DNA of 53,645 nucleotides from Gemmatimonadota bacterium (GTDB taxonomy: Bacteria > Latescibacterota > UBA2968 > UBA8231): the NCBI GenBank assembly GCA_018673255.1, contig JABHDC010000279.1, positions 1 to 53,645 of the forward strand, given 5' to 3'. Under the pieces are notes generated by a model. It saw only the letters and a list, made by a program, of their open reading frames with translations, was not told where the DNA came from and ran no database searches. The translations under genes and the position numbers were made by a program. Positions 16,919 through 27,374 of this stretch are shown in pieces (position 1 is the stretch's first letter; every line of letters begins with the position of its first letter).

Positions 16919-17419
16919 ATGATGCAGACCCTCCGAATCCCACGCCGGCATCGCCGGCTATTGTTGACCAGCTTGGCGCTGCTACTGGTCACGTTCCTGT
17001 CAGGCTGTGGTCTACGAACGGTCATCCCCGTCCGATATGTTCCCATTCTCGGGGCCAAGCCGAAAACCTCGACGACGCAGGTGCTGGTCCGAGCCCTGAG
17101 GGATGGGGATGTCACTCTGCGCGCCGAAGCGGTCGAATTGCTTGGACTGCTGGCCACCGGACCGGACAAGGGGACGCGTCAGGGTGTCGCCATTGTCCTG
17201 GGTTCGGCTCTGAAAGACAGCGATCCCGGTCTGCGACTGCAGGTGGTTGAGGTGCTGGGCCAGATGGATTCAGAGTTGGCCAATAAATATCTCATCACCG
17301 CTCTACGCGACCCGAATCCCTTTGTGCGCGGCAAGGTACTACAGGTTCTCGAGCAAAGAGAGCGGACGCGCCTCGCGCCGCCGCCCAGCACACAACAGGC
17401 AGCCCAGACCGGCGGCTGA
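16919..17419 (+). CDS. HEAT-repeat lipoprotein
   Basis: The 166-residue protein has a basic N-terminus, a hydrophobic stretch and the lipobox LSGC, which mark a lipoprotein. The mature part contains three HEAT-type helical repeats: LVRALRDGDVTLRAEAVELL, VLGSALKDSDPGLRLQVVEVL and LITALRDPNPFVRGKVLQVL. HEAT repeats bind other proteins and have no catalytic role by themselves. The gene is preceded by 135 bp containing the 12-bp palindrome GGAGCATGCTCC at 16793-16804. It is followed by the small-RNA locus. The partner is unknown. Confidence 0.8.
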   Translation: MMQTLRIPRRHRRLLLTSLALLLVTFLSGCGLRTVIPVRYVPILGAKPKTSTTQVLVRALRDGDVTLRAEAVELLGLLATGPDKGTRQGVAIVLGSALKDSDPGLRLQVVEVLGQMDSELANKYLITALRDPNPFVRGKVLQVLEQRERTRLAPPPSTQQAAQTGG

Positions 17420-17518
17420 TCGACCTGTTGCGCCTCGTGAGAGGCGGTCTGTTTGCTTGACTTTTTTGAGACCCCCATGTTACATTGGATTCGGTTGTCG
17501 TCAGCTGGAATTCGACTC

Positions 17519-17547
17519 CCGACAGATCGTGTAAGCGACTGTAAAAT
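17519..17547 (+). promoter_or_regulatory. Promoter of candidate small RNA
   Basis: A CCGACA hexamer at 17519-17524 and TAAAAT at 17542-17547 are separated by 17 bp. The predicted start point near 17554 is 13 bases before the closing stem of the structured RNA. Another possible promoter lies further upstream (TTGACT at 17457-17462, TTACAT at 17480-17485, also 17 bp apart). Confidence 0.5.
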
Positions 17548-17553
17548 AGGTTG

Positions 17554-17775
17554 TTATATAGGACTTTGAGTGTGGCGGCCTGCTTGTGTGACTGATTGAT
17601 CTCGGTCCTGCCGTCCATCGCCAGGCTCACCCCTTCGAGCTCGCCGCGATCTTCGTCTCCCGAACCTCTCCACTTCGCCTCGTGAGAAGGTCGTGGACGC
17701 GGATGGCACCTGCACCCCAGGGTCGTCACACTCACTTTCATCGCGCAGCCCGGCTTCGGTCGGGCTGTTTCGTGT
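17554..17775 (+). ncRNA. Structured small RNA, 6S-like architecture
   Basis: The 466-bp gap between the HEAT lipoprotein and the glycosyltransferase contains no convincing protein gene but has the marks of an RNA gene. A 14-bp helix pairs 17567-17580 (TGAGTGTGGCGGCC) with 17721-17734 (GGTCGTCACACTCA) with only two G-U pairs. It encloses a large asymmetric bubble, whose 3' side can form a small CCTG/CAGG hairpin. A second helix pairs TGCCGTCC at 17609-17616 with GGATGGCA at 17701-17708. A terminal hairpin pairs ACCTCTC (17664-17670) with GAGAAGGT (17684-17691, one bulged A). A terminator follows at once. Closing stem, central bubble and terminal stem at about 180-200 nt are the layout of 6S RNA, the RNA polymerase decoy. 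The 6S identity is inference; no conserved sequence was confirmed. Confidence 0.5.
17746..17775 (+). terminator. Rho-independent terminator with UUCG tetraloop
   Basis: CAGCCCGGC at 17746-17754 pairs with GTCGGGCTG at 17759-17767 (one G-U pair), closed by a C(TTCG)G tetraloop and followed by TTTCGTGTT. It sits directly after the closing stem of the candidate small RNA and before the glycosyltransferase gene. Confidence 0.75.
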
Positions 17776-17885
17776 TCTGACCTCATGACGTGTGATGGCA
17801 CTCGACTGCATCGTCTGAGCCCGCCCTCTGCACACAAGCACCGGGATCCCACCATGGTGGCATGCTCCCACGTGGTGAGCGCACG

Positions 17886-19007
17886 ATGAAGATCTGCATG
17901 GTCGTGTTCGCCGACCTGCCCTTCGACTATCGCGTCTATCGCGAGGCCTACAGCCTGCAGAAGGCCGGGCACGATCTCACGATCATCTCCTCAGACTTCC
18001 GCCAGGAACCGCTGCCCCAGGTGTGGCAATCGTTCGACGTTCGTCCCATCGACATCGATAGGTCACAATCACTGCGTGTGACCTATCCACGTTTCTGGCA
18101 GATCGCCGGCAAGATCGCACGGGAAGCTCACGCTGAGGTCTACCACGCCCACGATCTGGACGCGCTGTGGCCGGCATCCCGTGCGGCTGCCTGTCACGAT
18201 GCCATCCTCATCTACGATTCACACGAACTGTTCTGCGAGCAGTCATCCCTGGCACAACGACCTGCCATCTCCTTCTTCTGGCGTCGTCTCGAACGCCGGC
18301 TGATCAAGCGGGCTCGCCATGTGATCACCGTAGGCAACGCGATCGCCGACCGCCTTCATGAGACCTACCATCTGGCGCACGAACCTGTCGTGCTGCGCAA
18401 TGTGCCGCTCTACAAGAAGCCGGTGGCCAGTCAGTATCTGCAGCAGCAGCTGCGCATCGGGCCGGGCGAGCCCATCGCTCTGTATCAGGGCGGATTCCTG
18501 ACGGACAACGGGTTGGCCGAGCAGATCCAGGCCATGCAATTTGTCGAGGCGGGCCATCTGGCGCTGGTCGGCAGTGGTCCGACCGAGCAAGGCTTGCGCA
18601 AGCTGACCGAGAAACTCCAATTGCAGGAACGCGTGCACTTTCTGCCGCGTGTACCTTTCCAAGACCTCCACCATGTGACTTGCAGTGCCGATCTGGGACT
18701 GTGCGTCATCAAACCCTCTGGCCGCAGTTTCGCCTGGTCCATGCCGAACAAACTCTTCGAATACATGATGGCTGGATTGCCGGTGCTCGCCGGCGATACG
18801 CCTGAGATCCGTCGGGTTGTGGAGGCGACCGATGCGGGGCTCATCGTCGATCCGCTCGATCCACTGGCCATCGCTGCCGCCTTGACCCAGTTACTGCAGG
18901 ATCCAGATGGCCGCGATGAACTGGCGTCAGCAGCCCGTTTCGCAGCCCGGCGCAATTGCTGGGAGGTCGAATCACAGAAGTTGCTCGACCTCTACACCAG
19001 ACTCTGA
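17886..19007 (+). CDS. Glycosyltransferase family 4
   Basis: The 373-residue protein has a GT-B fold. The N-terminal half starts MKICMVVFADLPFDYRVYRE and includes EVYHAHDLDALWPASRAA. The C-terminal donor-binding half carries the family 4 pattern FEYMMAGLPVLAGDTPEIRR with its two spaced acidic residues. Such retaining enzymes transfer sugars from nucleotide donors to lipid or polysaccharide acceptors in the cytoplasm. ATG 17886 is chosen since the fold begins there; the eight residues upstream are not family-like. It is followed by a family 2 enzyme after 26 bp, so both probably act on the same surface glycan. Donor and acceptor cannot be read from sequence. Confidence 0.9.
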   Translation: MKICMVVFADLPFDYRVYREAYSLQKAGHDLTIISSDFRQEPLPQVWQSFDVRPIDIDRSQSLRVTYPRFWQIAGKIAREAHAEVYHAHDLDALWPASRAAACHDAILIYDSHELFCEQSSLAQRPAISFFWRRLERRLIKRARHVITVGNAIADRLHETYHLAHEPVVLRNVPLYKKPVASQYLQQQLRIGPGEPIALYQGGFLTDNGLAEQIQAMQFVEAGHLALVGSGPTEQGLRKLTEKLQLQERVHFLPRVPFQDLHHVTCSADLGLCVIKPSGRSFAWSMPNKLFEYMMAGLPVLAGDTPEIRRVVEATDAGLIVDPLDPLAIAAALTQLLQDPDGRDELASAARFAARRNCWEVESQKLLDLYTRL

Positions 19008-19033
19008 TCCTGGGACCTGGCACTCATCTGAAC

Positions 19034-19963
19034 ATGACCGAACTCTCCGTCATCATCCCCAGCTACCGGGCGCCAGATCTGCTGAAGCAGGCGTTGGTGA
19101 GCCTGGGTCAGGAGGCTGGGGATCCGGGTCTGGCCGAGATCATCGTCGTCGATGATGGCAGTCCGGACTTTGAGGCCGGTGCCTGTGACGGGCTGACAGG
19201 TCAGTGGCCACTGAAGGTGTTGCACCTGGATCAGAATCGCGGCCGGGCCATCGCCCGCAACACCGGCCTTCGTGCGGCCCAGGGACGCGTTGTGGTCTTT
19301 CTCGATGGCGATATGAGTGTGTGTCCAGGATTCCTGGCTGCACACGCGCTGTTCCATCGACAGCAGACCCGGGCCATTGCCGTGGGAGGGATCTGTTTTG
19401 CGCCCTCGATCCGGGTGAATGCCATGACCCGCTACATCCACAGTCGCGGTGTGGCACGCTTCGGCGCGGGAGAAGTACCATACAAGTGCTTCGTCACGGG
19501 GAACTCATCCGTACCCCGAGAGGCGCTGGTCGAGACCGGGGGGTTCGACGAAGCCTTCGTGACCTACGGCGGTGAGGACCTGGAGCTCGGGTATCGGCTG
19601 CATCAGCTAGGACTGCGTGTCCATTACCTGCCGCAGGCCAGAAGTCTGCATCATCAGGTCAGGCCTTTCGCTGACATGGGCCAGGCCATGGCAGCCTATG
19701 GCCGCGATTCAGTACCGATCCTGCTGTCACGGCATCCCGAACTGGATAGTCTGCTGCACCTGGATTTCCTGCGACAGTCACGGTGGAATCCACGACGCTG
19801 GCTACTTGGCCTGGCGTTGTTCCGACCCGTGCAGCTTCTGGTTGGCGCCCTGGTGCTCGGGCTGCTGCCCTGGCGTCTTCCCGCCATCCTCTTCGACTAC
19901 CTGTGGTGGTCACACAGAACCCGGGGTTATCTGGGCCGGGACACGCGGCACCCGATGCCATGA
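19034..19963 (+). CDS. Glycosyltransferase family 2
   Basis: The 309-residue protein starts with the GT-A pattern LSVIIPSYRAPDLLKQAL. It contains IIVVDDGSPD, the metal-binding LDGDMSV and the acceptor-loop pattern GGFDEAFVTYGGEDLELGYR. These are hallmarks of inverting family 2 transferases, close to the mycofactocin or galactosyl-type subgroup. A hydrophobic stretch near the C-terminus (LLVGALVLGLLPWRLPAILF) may attach it to the membrane. ATG 19034 is the natural start. Its stop overlaps the start of the CPBP protease gene, so the three genes form a tight operon. The sugar substrate is unknown. Confidence 0.9.
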   Translation: MTELSVIIPSYRAPDLLKQALVSLGQEAGDPGLAEIIVVDDGSPDFEAGACDGLTGQWPLKVLHLDQNRGRAIARNTGLRAAQGRVVVFLDGDMSVCPGFLAAHALFHRQQTRAIAVGGICFAPSIRVNAMTRYIHSRGVARFGAGEVPYKCFVTGNSSVPREALVETGGFDEAFVTYGGEDLELGYRLHQLGLRVHYLPQARSLHHQVRPFADMGQAMAAYGRDSVPILLSRHPELDSLLHLDFLRQSRWNPRRWLLGLALFRPVQLLVGALVLGLLPWRLPAILFDYLWWSHRTRGYLGRDTRHPMP

Positions 19964-20832
19964 TGAACCGCGTGCCCCATCCCTATCCATCCGTCCGACG
20001 CGTTCTACTGATCCTTCTGAGTCTGCCCGTCCTGCAGTTGCTACTCGTGCTGTTGCAGGAAGACGTCTCCTCTCAGGGATCGCTTGCCGTGACAGAGCTG
20101 TGGTTGCTCTGGATCGCCGGTATCACCGTCCGTCGGCGTCGGTGGTCACCGGAAGACGTGTTCCTGCTCAATGCGGCCCCGGGCCTCTTCTTCTTCGTTG
20201 TCGCGCCGATGACGATCGGCGCGGGTTTGGTCTTTGGCCAGATCGATCGGTGGGCTGCAGTCGGTTGGCAATGGCTGGATTGGACGCAGCCCCTGCAGCT
20301 GCAGCACGACATGGTCCAGATGCAGATCATTTCCGACCCCGGCAGCATTGCACCTACTTTGCTGGTGATGGTCCTGCTACCGGCCATCTGCGAAGAGGCC
20401 TTCTTTCGGGGTTTCCTCTACACGGGCCTGCGCTATCACTATGGACCCAGAATCGCCTGGGTAGGCTCCTCACTGATCTTCGCTGCCGCCCATCTGAATC
20501 CGTGGCAGTTCCCGGCGCTTGTGGGACTGGGCTTGTTTCTCGGCTGGCTCGTACATCGCTCGCACAGTGTCTACCCCGCCATGCTTGCCCACGGTCTGGT
20601 CAACTTGCTGTCCGTGGTGGCCGTCAATCTGCGCACGCATGTGGGGGTCGATCCGCTGGGTGCCGGGCAGTCACTATCACCGGCCGTGCTGACTGGGGCC
20701 ATCTTTGTCGCGTGCCTGGCCGCGTGGCGACTGCAGAAGATGCGCCCGATCATGCCGGCGATCTCGCCCTTCGTTCACTCTGCCCTGCACTCTGCGCGCA
20801 GCCTGGTGGGTGGACCGATCTCAAAGACCTGA
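19960..20832 (+). CDS. CPBP-family intramembrane glutamic endopeptidase
   Basis: This 290-residue membrane protein has several hydrophobic helices and the signature motifs of the Abi/CPBP family: EEAFFRGFLYTGLRYHYG (EExxxR), then FAAAHLNPWQF and a C-terminal HGLVNL. Members cleave substrates within the membrane, and relatives process CAAX-prenylated proteins or bacteriocins. The ATG at 19960 overlaps the stop of the family 2 glycosyltransferase. It ends the plus-strand block and is convergent with sucD. A shared role with the glycosyltransferases is possible but not shown. Confidence 0.9.
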   Translation: MMNRVPHPYPSVRRVLLILLSLPVLQLLLVLLQEDVSSQGSLAVTELWLLWIAGITVRRRRWSPEDVFLLNAAPGLFFFVVAPMTIGAGLVFGQIDRWAAVGWQWLDWTQPLQLQHDMVQMQIISDPGSIAPTLLVMVLLPAICEEAFFRGFLYTGLRYHYGPRIAWVGSSLIFAAAHLNPWQFPALVGLGLFLGWLVHRSHSVYPAMLAHGLVNLLSVVAVNLRTHVGVDPLGAGQSLSPAVLTGAIFVACLAAWRLQKMRPIMPAISPFVHSALHSARSLVGGPISKT

Positions 20833-20860
20833 AGAGTCATGGGGATCTGAACAGACAAGA

Positions 20861-20893
20861 GGAAACCCCCGGCCGCAGTTGGCAGCCAGGGGT
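20861..20893 (-). terminator. Rho-independent terminator of sucCD
   Basis: On the minus strand ACCCCTGGC pairs with GCCGGGGGT (arms at plus coordinates 20885-20893 and 20865-20873, one G-U pair, 11-base loop). It is followed by TTTCC and lies 34 bp after the sucD stop codon. Confidence 0.65.
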
Positions 20894-20926
20894 CATGTCT
20901 GAACGTATCTCTGTAAGATCAGCAGA

Positions 20927-21799
20927 TCAGGCGGCCAGGGCCTCCTGGACAGCGGAACCCATCTGCGCCGGGCTCTCACACACGTGAATCCCCGCATCCT
21001 GCATGGCCGCCATCTTGTCCTCGGCCGTGCCCTTGCCGCCGGCGACGATCGCTCCCGCATGCCCCATGCGCCGTCCCGGTGGCGCGGTACGACCGGCGAT
21101 GAAACCAATGACCGGTTTGTCGTAGTGGGCCTTCACGTAGGCGGCTGCCTCTTCCTCAGCTGTGCCGCCGATCTCACCGATCATCACCACAGCATCCGTA
21201 TCCACATCGTCCTTGAACAATTCGAGGGCGTCCACAAATCGGGTACCGATCACGGGGTCGCCCCCGATGCCGATGGCGGTGGACTGACCCAACCCCACAT
21301 CGCTCAGCTGGCCTACGGCTTCGTAGGTCAACGTTCCACTGCGTGAGATGATTCCCACCCGACCGGGTGTGTGAATGAAGCCGGGCATGATCCCGATCTT
21401 GCACTTGCCGGGAGAAATGATTCCCGGGCAATTCGGGCCGATCAGGCGCACCTTGCGTGACTCGAGGAACGCATAGGCTCGAACCATATCATTGACGGGG
21501 ATGCCTTCGGTGATGCAGACGATCAACTCCACACCGGAATCGGCTGCTTCCATGACAGCATCGGCCGCGAAGGGGGGCGGCACAAAAATGACAGAGGCAT
21601 TGGCTCCGGTCCCATCCACAGCAGCAGCTACCGTATCAAAGACGGGGATCTCTTCGAATTCCTGTCCCCCTTTGCCCGGGGTGACACCGGCCACGACCTG
21701 CGTGCCGTATTCGACCATCTGCCGGGTGTGGAAGGAGCCTTCTCCTCCCGTAATGCCCTGCACGACAACTTTCGTGTGTTCGTCGACGAGTACGCTCAT
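20927..21799 (-). CDS. sucD: Succinate-CoA ligase alpha subunit
   Basis: The 290-residue protein has the CoA-binding N-domain ([20 protein letters not shown]) and the ligase domain with the phosphorylated active-site histidine in [12 protein letters not shown]. Together with SucC it converts succinyl-CoA to succinate with formation of ATP or GTP in the TCA cycle. Length is normal for the family. It lies 41 bp after sucC on the minus strand and ends before a terminator. The nearby divergent sdhCAB operon catalyses the next step of the cycle. Confidence 0.97.
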   Translation of the reverse strand: MSVLVDEHTKVVVQGITGGEGSFHTRQMVEYGTQVVAGVTPGKGGQEFEEIPVFDTVAAAVDGTGANASVIFVPPPFAADAVMEAADSGVELIVCITEGIPVNDMVRAYAFLESRKVRLIGPNCPGIISPGKCKIGIMPGFIHTPGRVGIISRSGTLTYEAVGQLSDVGLGQSTAIGIGGDPVIGTRFVDALELFKDDVDTDAVVMIGEIGGTAEEEAAAYVKAHYDKPVIGFIAGRTAPPGRRMGHAGAIVAGGKGTAEDKMAAMQDAGIHVCESPAQMGSAVQEALAA

Positions 21800-21840
21800 G
21801 TGAATTGCAAGCTCTTGATAGGTTGGGGGTCCGGTGCCGG

Positions 21841-22998
<1,158 letters not shown>

Positions 22999-23087
22999 CC
23001 TGCTCTCGTTCTCCGTCGAAGGTCGGTCAATACCGGCTTGGTACGGTACGCCAGCACCGGGCTTGCGGCAACATCGCGTAAACACGA

Positions 23088-23116
23088 TTGCCAGTCCCGT
23101 CTCCTGGTGTGATATT
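23088..23116 (+). promoter_or_regulatory. Promoter of sdhCAB operon with adjacent inverted repeat
   Basis: TTGCCA at 23088-23093 and GATATT at 23111-23116 are 17 bp apart, and the -10 element is preceded by TG at 23108-23109, an extended -10. An inverted repeat (TTGGG at 23115-23119 and CCCAA at 23125-23129) overlaps the end of the -10 box and the likely start point. It could be an operator. The sdhC start codon is about 25 bp further on. Confidence 0.5.
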
Positions 23117-23147
23117 GGGTCGATCCCAAATCTGGCGACGATGGTTG

Positions 23148-23810
23148 ATGTCGCTTACCGCGATCCAGTTCACGCGTCGGAGAAAAGACCCCGTGTTCTC
23201 CACCTCGATTGGCAAGAAGTTAGGGATGGCCTTCACCGGGCTGATCCTGTATTCGTTCCTCATCGGCCACCTCGTCGGTAACTTTCAGTTGTTCGCCTCG
23301 GATGGGGGTGCAGCATTCAATGCCTATGCTGCGTTCCTGACCGGCAATCCGCTGATCATCCCGACCGAAATGATTCTGCTGGCCGTGCTGCTCGTCCACG
23401 TCTATCTGGCTACCTCGCTGTCGCTGGCCTCGCGGCGAGCCCGCCCGCAAGCCTATGCGAGTCTGCAGTCGGTGGGCGGGAGATCGCTGGCGTCGCGGAC
23501 GATGATCTGGACCGGTTCGATCATCCTGATCTTCCTCGTCATCCATATCCGAACATTCAAGTTCGGTGACCTGGGAGAGGGCACACTCTTCGACCTGGTC
23601 GCCGGCAAGTTTCGCGAGCCGCTGTGGGCCAGTGCCTATGTGTTGATGATGGGCATTCTCGGGTTTCACCTGTGGCACGCCATGCACAGCGCCTTTCAGA
23701 CGCTGGGGTGGTATGCCCGAGCGGGGTGGCGTCGTGCTTCCATTGCGATGAGCCTGTTCATCGCTGGTGGTTTCGCCGCGATCCCCATCTACTTCTATCT
23801 GGCGCAGTGA
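23148..23810 (+). CDS. sdhC: Succinate dehydrogenase cytochrome b558 subunit
   Basis: The 220-residue protein has five hydrophobic helices with histidines in the positions expected for di-haem b558-type subunits ([51 protein letters not shown]). This is the type of anchor found in Bacteroidetes, Bacillus-like and deltaproteobacterial SQR/QFR enzymes with one membrane subunit, and no sdhD is present. It anchors SdhAB and passes electrons to quinone. ATG 23148 is chosen; upstream in-frame residues would overlap the promoter. sdhA follows after 8 bp. Confidence 0.93.
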   Translation: MSLTAIQFTRRRKDPVFSTSIGKKLGMAFTGLILYSFLIGHLVGNFQLFASDGGAAFNAYAAFLTGNPLIIPTEMILLAVLLVHVYLATSLSLASRRARPQAYASLQSVGGRSLASRTMIWTGSIILIFLVIHIRTFKFGDLGEGTLFDLVAGKFREPLWASAYVLMMGILGFHLWHAMHSAFQTLGWYARAGWRRASIAMSLFIAGGFAAIPIYFYLAQ

Positions 23811-23818
23811 GCTGACAA

Positions 23819-25729
23819 ATGGCCCTCGACGGACATGTACCCGGCGGACCCCTGGAAGAAAAGTGGGAACGTCATCGCTTCGATCTGAAACTCGTCAACC
23901 CGTCCAACAAACGACGCCACAACGTGATCGTTGTCGGAACCGGACTGGCTGGTGCATCGGCGGCGGCGACCCTTTCCGAACTTGGCTACCACGTCAAGTC
24001 GTTCTGCCTCCAGGATTCGCCTCGACGAGCACACTCGATCGCCGCCCAGGGCGGGATCAATTCCGCCAAGAATTACCAGAACGACGGGGACAGTGTCTAC
24101 CGCCTTTTCTATGACACGATCAAGGGAGGAGACTACCGCGCCCGCGAGGCCAATGTCTACCGCCTGGCGGAGGTTTCCACAGCAATCATCGACCAGTGTG
24201 CAGCCCAGGGCGTGCCCTTTGCCCGCGAATACGGTGGCACCCTGGCCAATCGCTCTTTTGGTGGCGCTCAGGTCTCGCGGACCTTTTATGCGCGGGGTCA
24301 GACCGGCCAGCAGCTGCTGCTGGGTGCCTACTCTTCACTGATGCGACAGGTCGCGGCCGGTGGGGTAGAGATCTTCAACCGCCATGAAATGCTGGACGTC
24401 GTCATCGCCAATGGACAGGCTCGCGGCATCGTCACACGGAATCTGGTTACCGGTGAAATCCGCACCTGGATTGCCGATGCCGTGGTCATGTGTACGGGGG
24501 GCTACGGCAATGTCTTCTACCTGTCGACGAATGCCAAAGGCTCCAATGTAACGGCCACGTGGCGGGCTCATCGACGCGGTGCCTATTTCGCCAACCCCTG
24601 CTTCACGCAGATTCACCCGACCTGCATCCCCGTCTCCGGCGCCTATCAGGCAAAGTTGACCCTGATGTCGGAGAGCCTGCGCAATGACGGGCGAGTCTGG
24701 GTGCCCAAGCAGGCGGGCGACGGCCGGCCGGCCGGGTCAATCCCTGAAGCGGATCGCGACTATTACCTGGAGCGCCGGTATCCAAGCTTCGGCAATCTCG
24801 TTCCACGCGATGTCGCTTCGCGGGCGGCCAAGGCCGTATGCGACGAAGATCGCGGTGTCGGCAGCGGTCGCGCAGTCTATCTGGACTTCGCAGACGCAAT
24901 CCAGAGAGACGGGGCCGACCAGATTCGGCAGAAGTACGGGAACCTCTTCCAGATGTACGACGAGATCACGGGAGAAGATCCGTACCAGACACCGATGCAG
25001 ATCTATCCCGCCGTGCACTACACGATGGGCGGTCTCTGGGTCGACTACAACCTGATGAGTAACATCCCCGGACTCTTCGTCCTGGGTGAGGCCAACTTCT
25101 CCGACCATGGTGCCAACCGACTGGGTGCCTCTGCCCTGATGCAGGGCCTGGCCGATGGCTACTTCGTCCTCCCTTACACGCTGGGTGGGTATCTGGCTGG
25201 AACAGATCTGGGTGGAGTCGACCAGAACCATTCTGCTTTTGCCGAGGCCGAGAATGATTCGCGTGAACGCATCGACCGTCTGCTGGCCATTGACGGGCAC
25301 CGGACTGTGGATGATTTCCACCGAGAACTCGGGCTGCTGGCCTGGGACATGTGCGGCATGTCTCGCAATGCCCAAGGCCTGGGGCAGGCGCGCGAACGGG
25401 TGCGGGCGTTGCGTGAGGAATTCTGGCAGAATCTGACGGTCAGTGGCTCTGCCGGCGAATTCAACCAGGTCCTGGAACGGGCCGGTCGAGTGGCCGACTT
25501 CATGGAGTTTGCAGAGACCCTGATGCAGGATGCCCTGACGCGCGATGAATCCTGCGGCGGTCACTTCCGCGAAGAGCATCAGACGGAAGAAGGTGAGGCC
25601 CGGCGCAATGACGAGGAATTCGCCCATGTCTCAGCCTGGGAATTCGCCGGTGTCGGCCAGGACGCGATCCTTCACAAAGAACAGTTGGAGTTCGAGAACG
25701 TGCAGTTGACGCAGAGGAGCTACAAGTGA
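23819..25729 (+). CDS. sdhA: Succinate dehydrogenase/fumarate reductase flavoprotein subunit
   Basis: The 636-residue protein has the FAD-binding dinucleotide fold ([17 protein letters not shown]), the covalent-FAD histidine segment ([18 protein letters not shown]) and the active-site region with [16 protein letters not shown] and [13 protein letters not shown]. It oxidises succinate to fumarate, or can run in reverse, on the cytoplasmic face. Length fits the b558-linked subgroup. Its stop overlaps the GTG start of sdhB. Confidence 0.97.
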   Translation: MALDGHVPGGPLEEKWERHRFDLKLVNPSNKRRHNVIVVGTGLAGASAAATLSELGYHVKSFCLQDSPRRAHSIAAQGGINSAKNYQNDGDSVYRLFYDTIKGGDYRAREANVYRLAEVSTAIIDQCAAQGVPFAREYGGTLANRSFGGAQVSRTFYARGQTGQQLLLGAYSSLMRQVAAGGVEIFNRHEMLDVVIANGQARGIVTRNLVTGEIRTWIADAVVMCTGGYGNVFYLSTNAKGSNVTATWRAHRRGAYFANPCFTQIHPTCIPVSGAYQAKLTLMSESLRNDGRVWVPKQAGDGRPAGSIPEADRDYYLERRYPSFGNLVPRDVASRAAKAVCDEDRGVGSGRAVYLDFADAIQRDGADQIRQKYGNLFQMYDEITGEDPYQTPMQIYPAVHYTMGGLWVDYNLMSNIPGLFVLGEANFSDHGANRLGASALMQGLADGYFVLPYTLGGYLAGTDLGGVDQNHSAFAEAENDSRERIDRLLAIDGHRTVDDFHRELGLLAWDMCGMSRNAQGLGQARERVRALREEFWQNLTVSGSAGEFNQVLERAGRVADFMEFAETLMQDALTRDESCGGHFREEHQTEEGEARRNDEEFAHVSAWEFAGVGQDAILHKEQLEFENVQLTQRSYK

Positions 25730-26505
25730 GCGACATGCGCATCACCCTGAAGGTGTGGCGCCAGGACGGGCCCGATCAGAAAGGTCGCTTCGAGACACAC
25801 CAGACCACCGCATCACCGGACATGTCGTTCCTGGAGATGCTCGACGTGCTGAACGATCGCCTTCAGGAAGACCAGAAGATCGCCGTCTCCTTTGACAGTG
25901 ATTGCCGTGAAGGGATCTGTGGCATGTGTGGTCTGGTCATCAATGGGATTCCCCATGGGCCCGGAACAGGCACCACGACCTGCCAGCTCTACATGCGCAG
26001 TTTTGCCGATGGGGATACGATCACGGTCGAGCCCTTCCGCGCGGCGGCCTTCCCCGTCATCCGGGATCTGGTTGTGGATCGCAGCGCCTTTGACACGATC
26101 ATTCAAGCCGGCGGATACAACTCCATCAATACCGGCTCTGCACCCGACGCCAATGCCGTGCTTGTTTCCAAGGAGCATGCCGATGCAGCGATGGACGCAG
26201 CCGCCTGCATCGGCTGCGGCGCCTGCGTGGCTACGTGCAAGAATGCCTCGGCCATGCTCTTCGTGGCAGCCAAGGTGAAGCACCTCAACATCCTGCCCCA
26301 GGGCCAGCCCGAACGTCTGCAGCGAAGTCGGGCGATGTTGCAGGCGATGGACGATAGTGGCTTCGGACACTGTACCAACGAATACGAGTGCGAAGCGGTG
26401 TGCCCGAAGGAGATCTCGGTGGGACAGATCGCCTTCCTGAATCGTGAGGTCTATCGCAGCACGCTGGCCGGTTCGGGTCTGGCACCGGTGGTCACCGGCA
26501 AGTAG
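25726..26505 (+). CDS. sdhB: Succinate dehydrogenase/fumarate reductase iron-sulfur subunit
   Basis: The 259-residue protein carries the ligands of three iron-sulfur clusters: a [2Fe-2S] site in [17 protein letters not shown] with TTCQLYM, and the ferredoxin-like sites [13 protein letters not shown] and [14 protein letters not shown]. It wires electrons from SdhA to SdhC. The start is GTG 25726, overlapping the sdhA stop, because the AGGAG site at 25715-25719 is six bases away. ATG 25735 would be too distant. A strong bidirectional terminator follows. Confidence 0.97.
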   Translation: MSDMRITLKVWRQDGPDQKGRFETHQTTASPDMSFLEMLDVLNDRLQEDQKIAVSFDSDCREGICGMCGLVINGIPHGPGTGTTTCQLYMRSFADGDTITVEPFRAAAFPVIRDLVVDRSAFDTIIQAGGYNSINTGSAPDANAVLVSKEHADAAMDAAACIGCGACVATCKNASAMLFVAAKVKHLNILPQGQPERLQRSRAMLQAMDDSGFGHCTNEYECEAVCPKEISVGQIAFLNREVYRSTLAGSGLAPVVTGK

Positions 26506-26550
26506 GGACCCCAGCTCCAGCGATCAGGGCTTCATTTGGACAAAAGAAAA

Positions 26551-26587
26551 GGCCGCGGCCCTCTGGTAGGAGGGTCGCGGCCTTTTT
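26551..26587. terminator. Bidirectional terminator between sdhB and rpmA
   Basis: A 13-bp stem pairs GGCCGCGGCCCTC (26551-26563) with GAGGGTCGCGGCC (26570-26582), with one G-U pair and the loop TGGTAG. It is followed by TTTTT on the plus strand, and preceded by AAAAGAAAA, which gives a T-run on the minus strand. It ends both the sdh operon and the rplU-rpmA transcript. Confidence 0.92.
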
Positions 26588-26629
26588 CATGTTCGTCCGG
26601 TTGCCCGCGAGATTGCAGGCAGCAGAATC

Positions 26630-26884
26630 TCAGGCAGTGACGATATTTACGCGCTTGCGGTGGCGGCCCACAACCTCAAAGGCGACGCGGCCATCTGAGG
26701 TGGCGTAGAGGGTATCATCAGAACCCTTCTTCACATTCAAGCCGGGATGGATGCGCGTCCCGCGCTGCCGAACGATGATCGTGCCAGCCTGCACGTGCTG
26801 GCCGCCGTAGCGCTTGACGCCGAGGCGTTTGGACTGACTGTCGCGACCATTGCGCGAACTACCGACGCCTTTTTTATGTGCCAT
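26630..26884 (-). CDS. rpmA: Ribosomal protein bL27
   Basis: The 84-residue protein begins [20 protein letters not shown], the hallmark of L27, and includes [19 protein letters not shown]27 sits near the peptidyl transferase centre of the large ribosomal subunit. It has the short N-terminus of the non-Firmicute type, so no N-terminal processing is needed. It follows rplU by 80 bp and precedes the bidirectional terminator. Confidence 0.97.
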   Translation of the reverse strand: MAHKKGVGSSRNGRDSQSKRLGVKRYGGQHVQAGTIIVRQRGTRIHPGLNVKKGSDDTLYATSDGRVAFEVVGRHRKRVNIVTA

Positions 26885-26964
26885 GGGATTCTTGTCCTGT
26901 TTTGTTACGTCGGGGAGGAGATCGTATCTACCTGATTCAATGTGTCAGGGGCAGATTGCGCCGA

Positions 26965-27282
26965 TCAGTTCGGGGCGACGATCCCGTCGATCTTGATTTC
27001 TGTGTATTGCTGACGATGGCCATTGCGACGTCGGTAATTCTTACGACGCTTCATCTTGAAGACGATGATCTTGTCAGCTTTGCCGTGCCCGACGACGGTG
27101 GCCTCAACAGAGGCGCCTTCGACGGTCGGCGTGCCCACGTGAGTGGACGCATCACCACGAACCATCAGGACGTCGGTGAGGGTGTGCTTGGCACCCTCCT
27201 CAATGGCGAGACGGGGCACACGCAGGGTGGCGCCTTCCTCAACCTGAAACTGGTGGCTACCGATGCGGATGACGGCGTACAT
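26965..27282 (-). CDS. rplU: Ribosomal protein bL21
   Basis: The 105-residue protein begins MYAVIRIGSHQFQVEEG and ends with the basic block FKMKRRKNYRRRNGHRQQYT, both typical of L21. It binds 23S rRNA in the large subunit. ATG 27282 is chosen over an upstream in-frame start because L21 proteins begin MYA. It lies between the RNase G/E gene and rpmA, a common arrangement, and has its own promoter. Confidence 0.97.
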   Translation of the reverse strand: MYAVIRIGSHQFQVEEGATLRVPRLAIEEGAKHTLTDVLMVRGDASTHVGTPTVEGASVEATVVGHGKADKIIVFKMKRRKNYRRRNGHRQQYTEIKIDGIVAPN

Positions 27283-27345
27283 ACTGTATCTCTCTTGCAA
27301 TTCAGGGGAAGATCTGCCTGCCCACAAAGGCGGACAGAAGCCATA

Positions 27346-27374
27346 AAAGTAGGGGGGCCTTAGAGATCTGTCAA
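27346..27374 (-). promoter_or_regulatory. Promoter of rplU-rpmA
   Basis: On the minus strand a perfect TTGACA (plus 27369-27374) and TACTTT (plus 27346-27351) are separated by 17 bp. The -35 box overlaps the last codons of the RNase G/E gene. The predicted leader before rplU is about 57 nucleotides. Confidence 0.6.
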
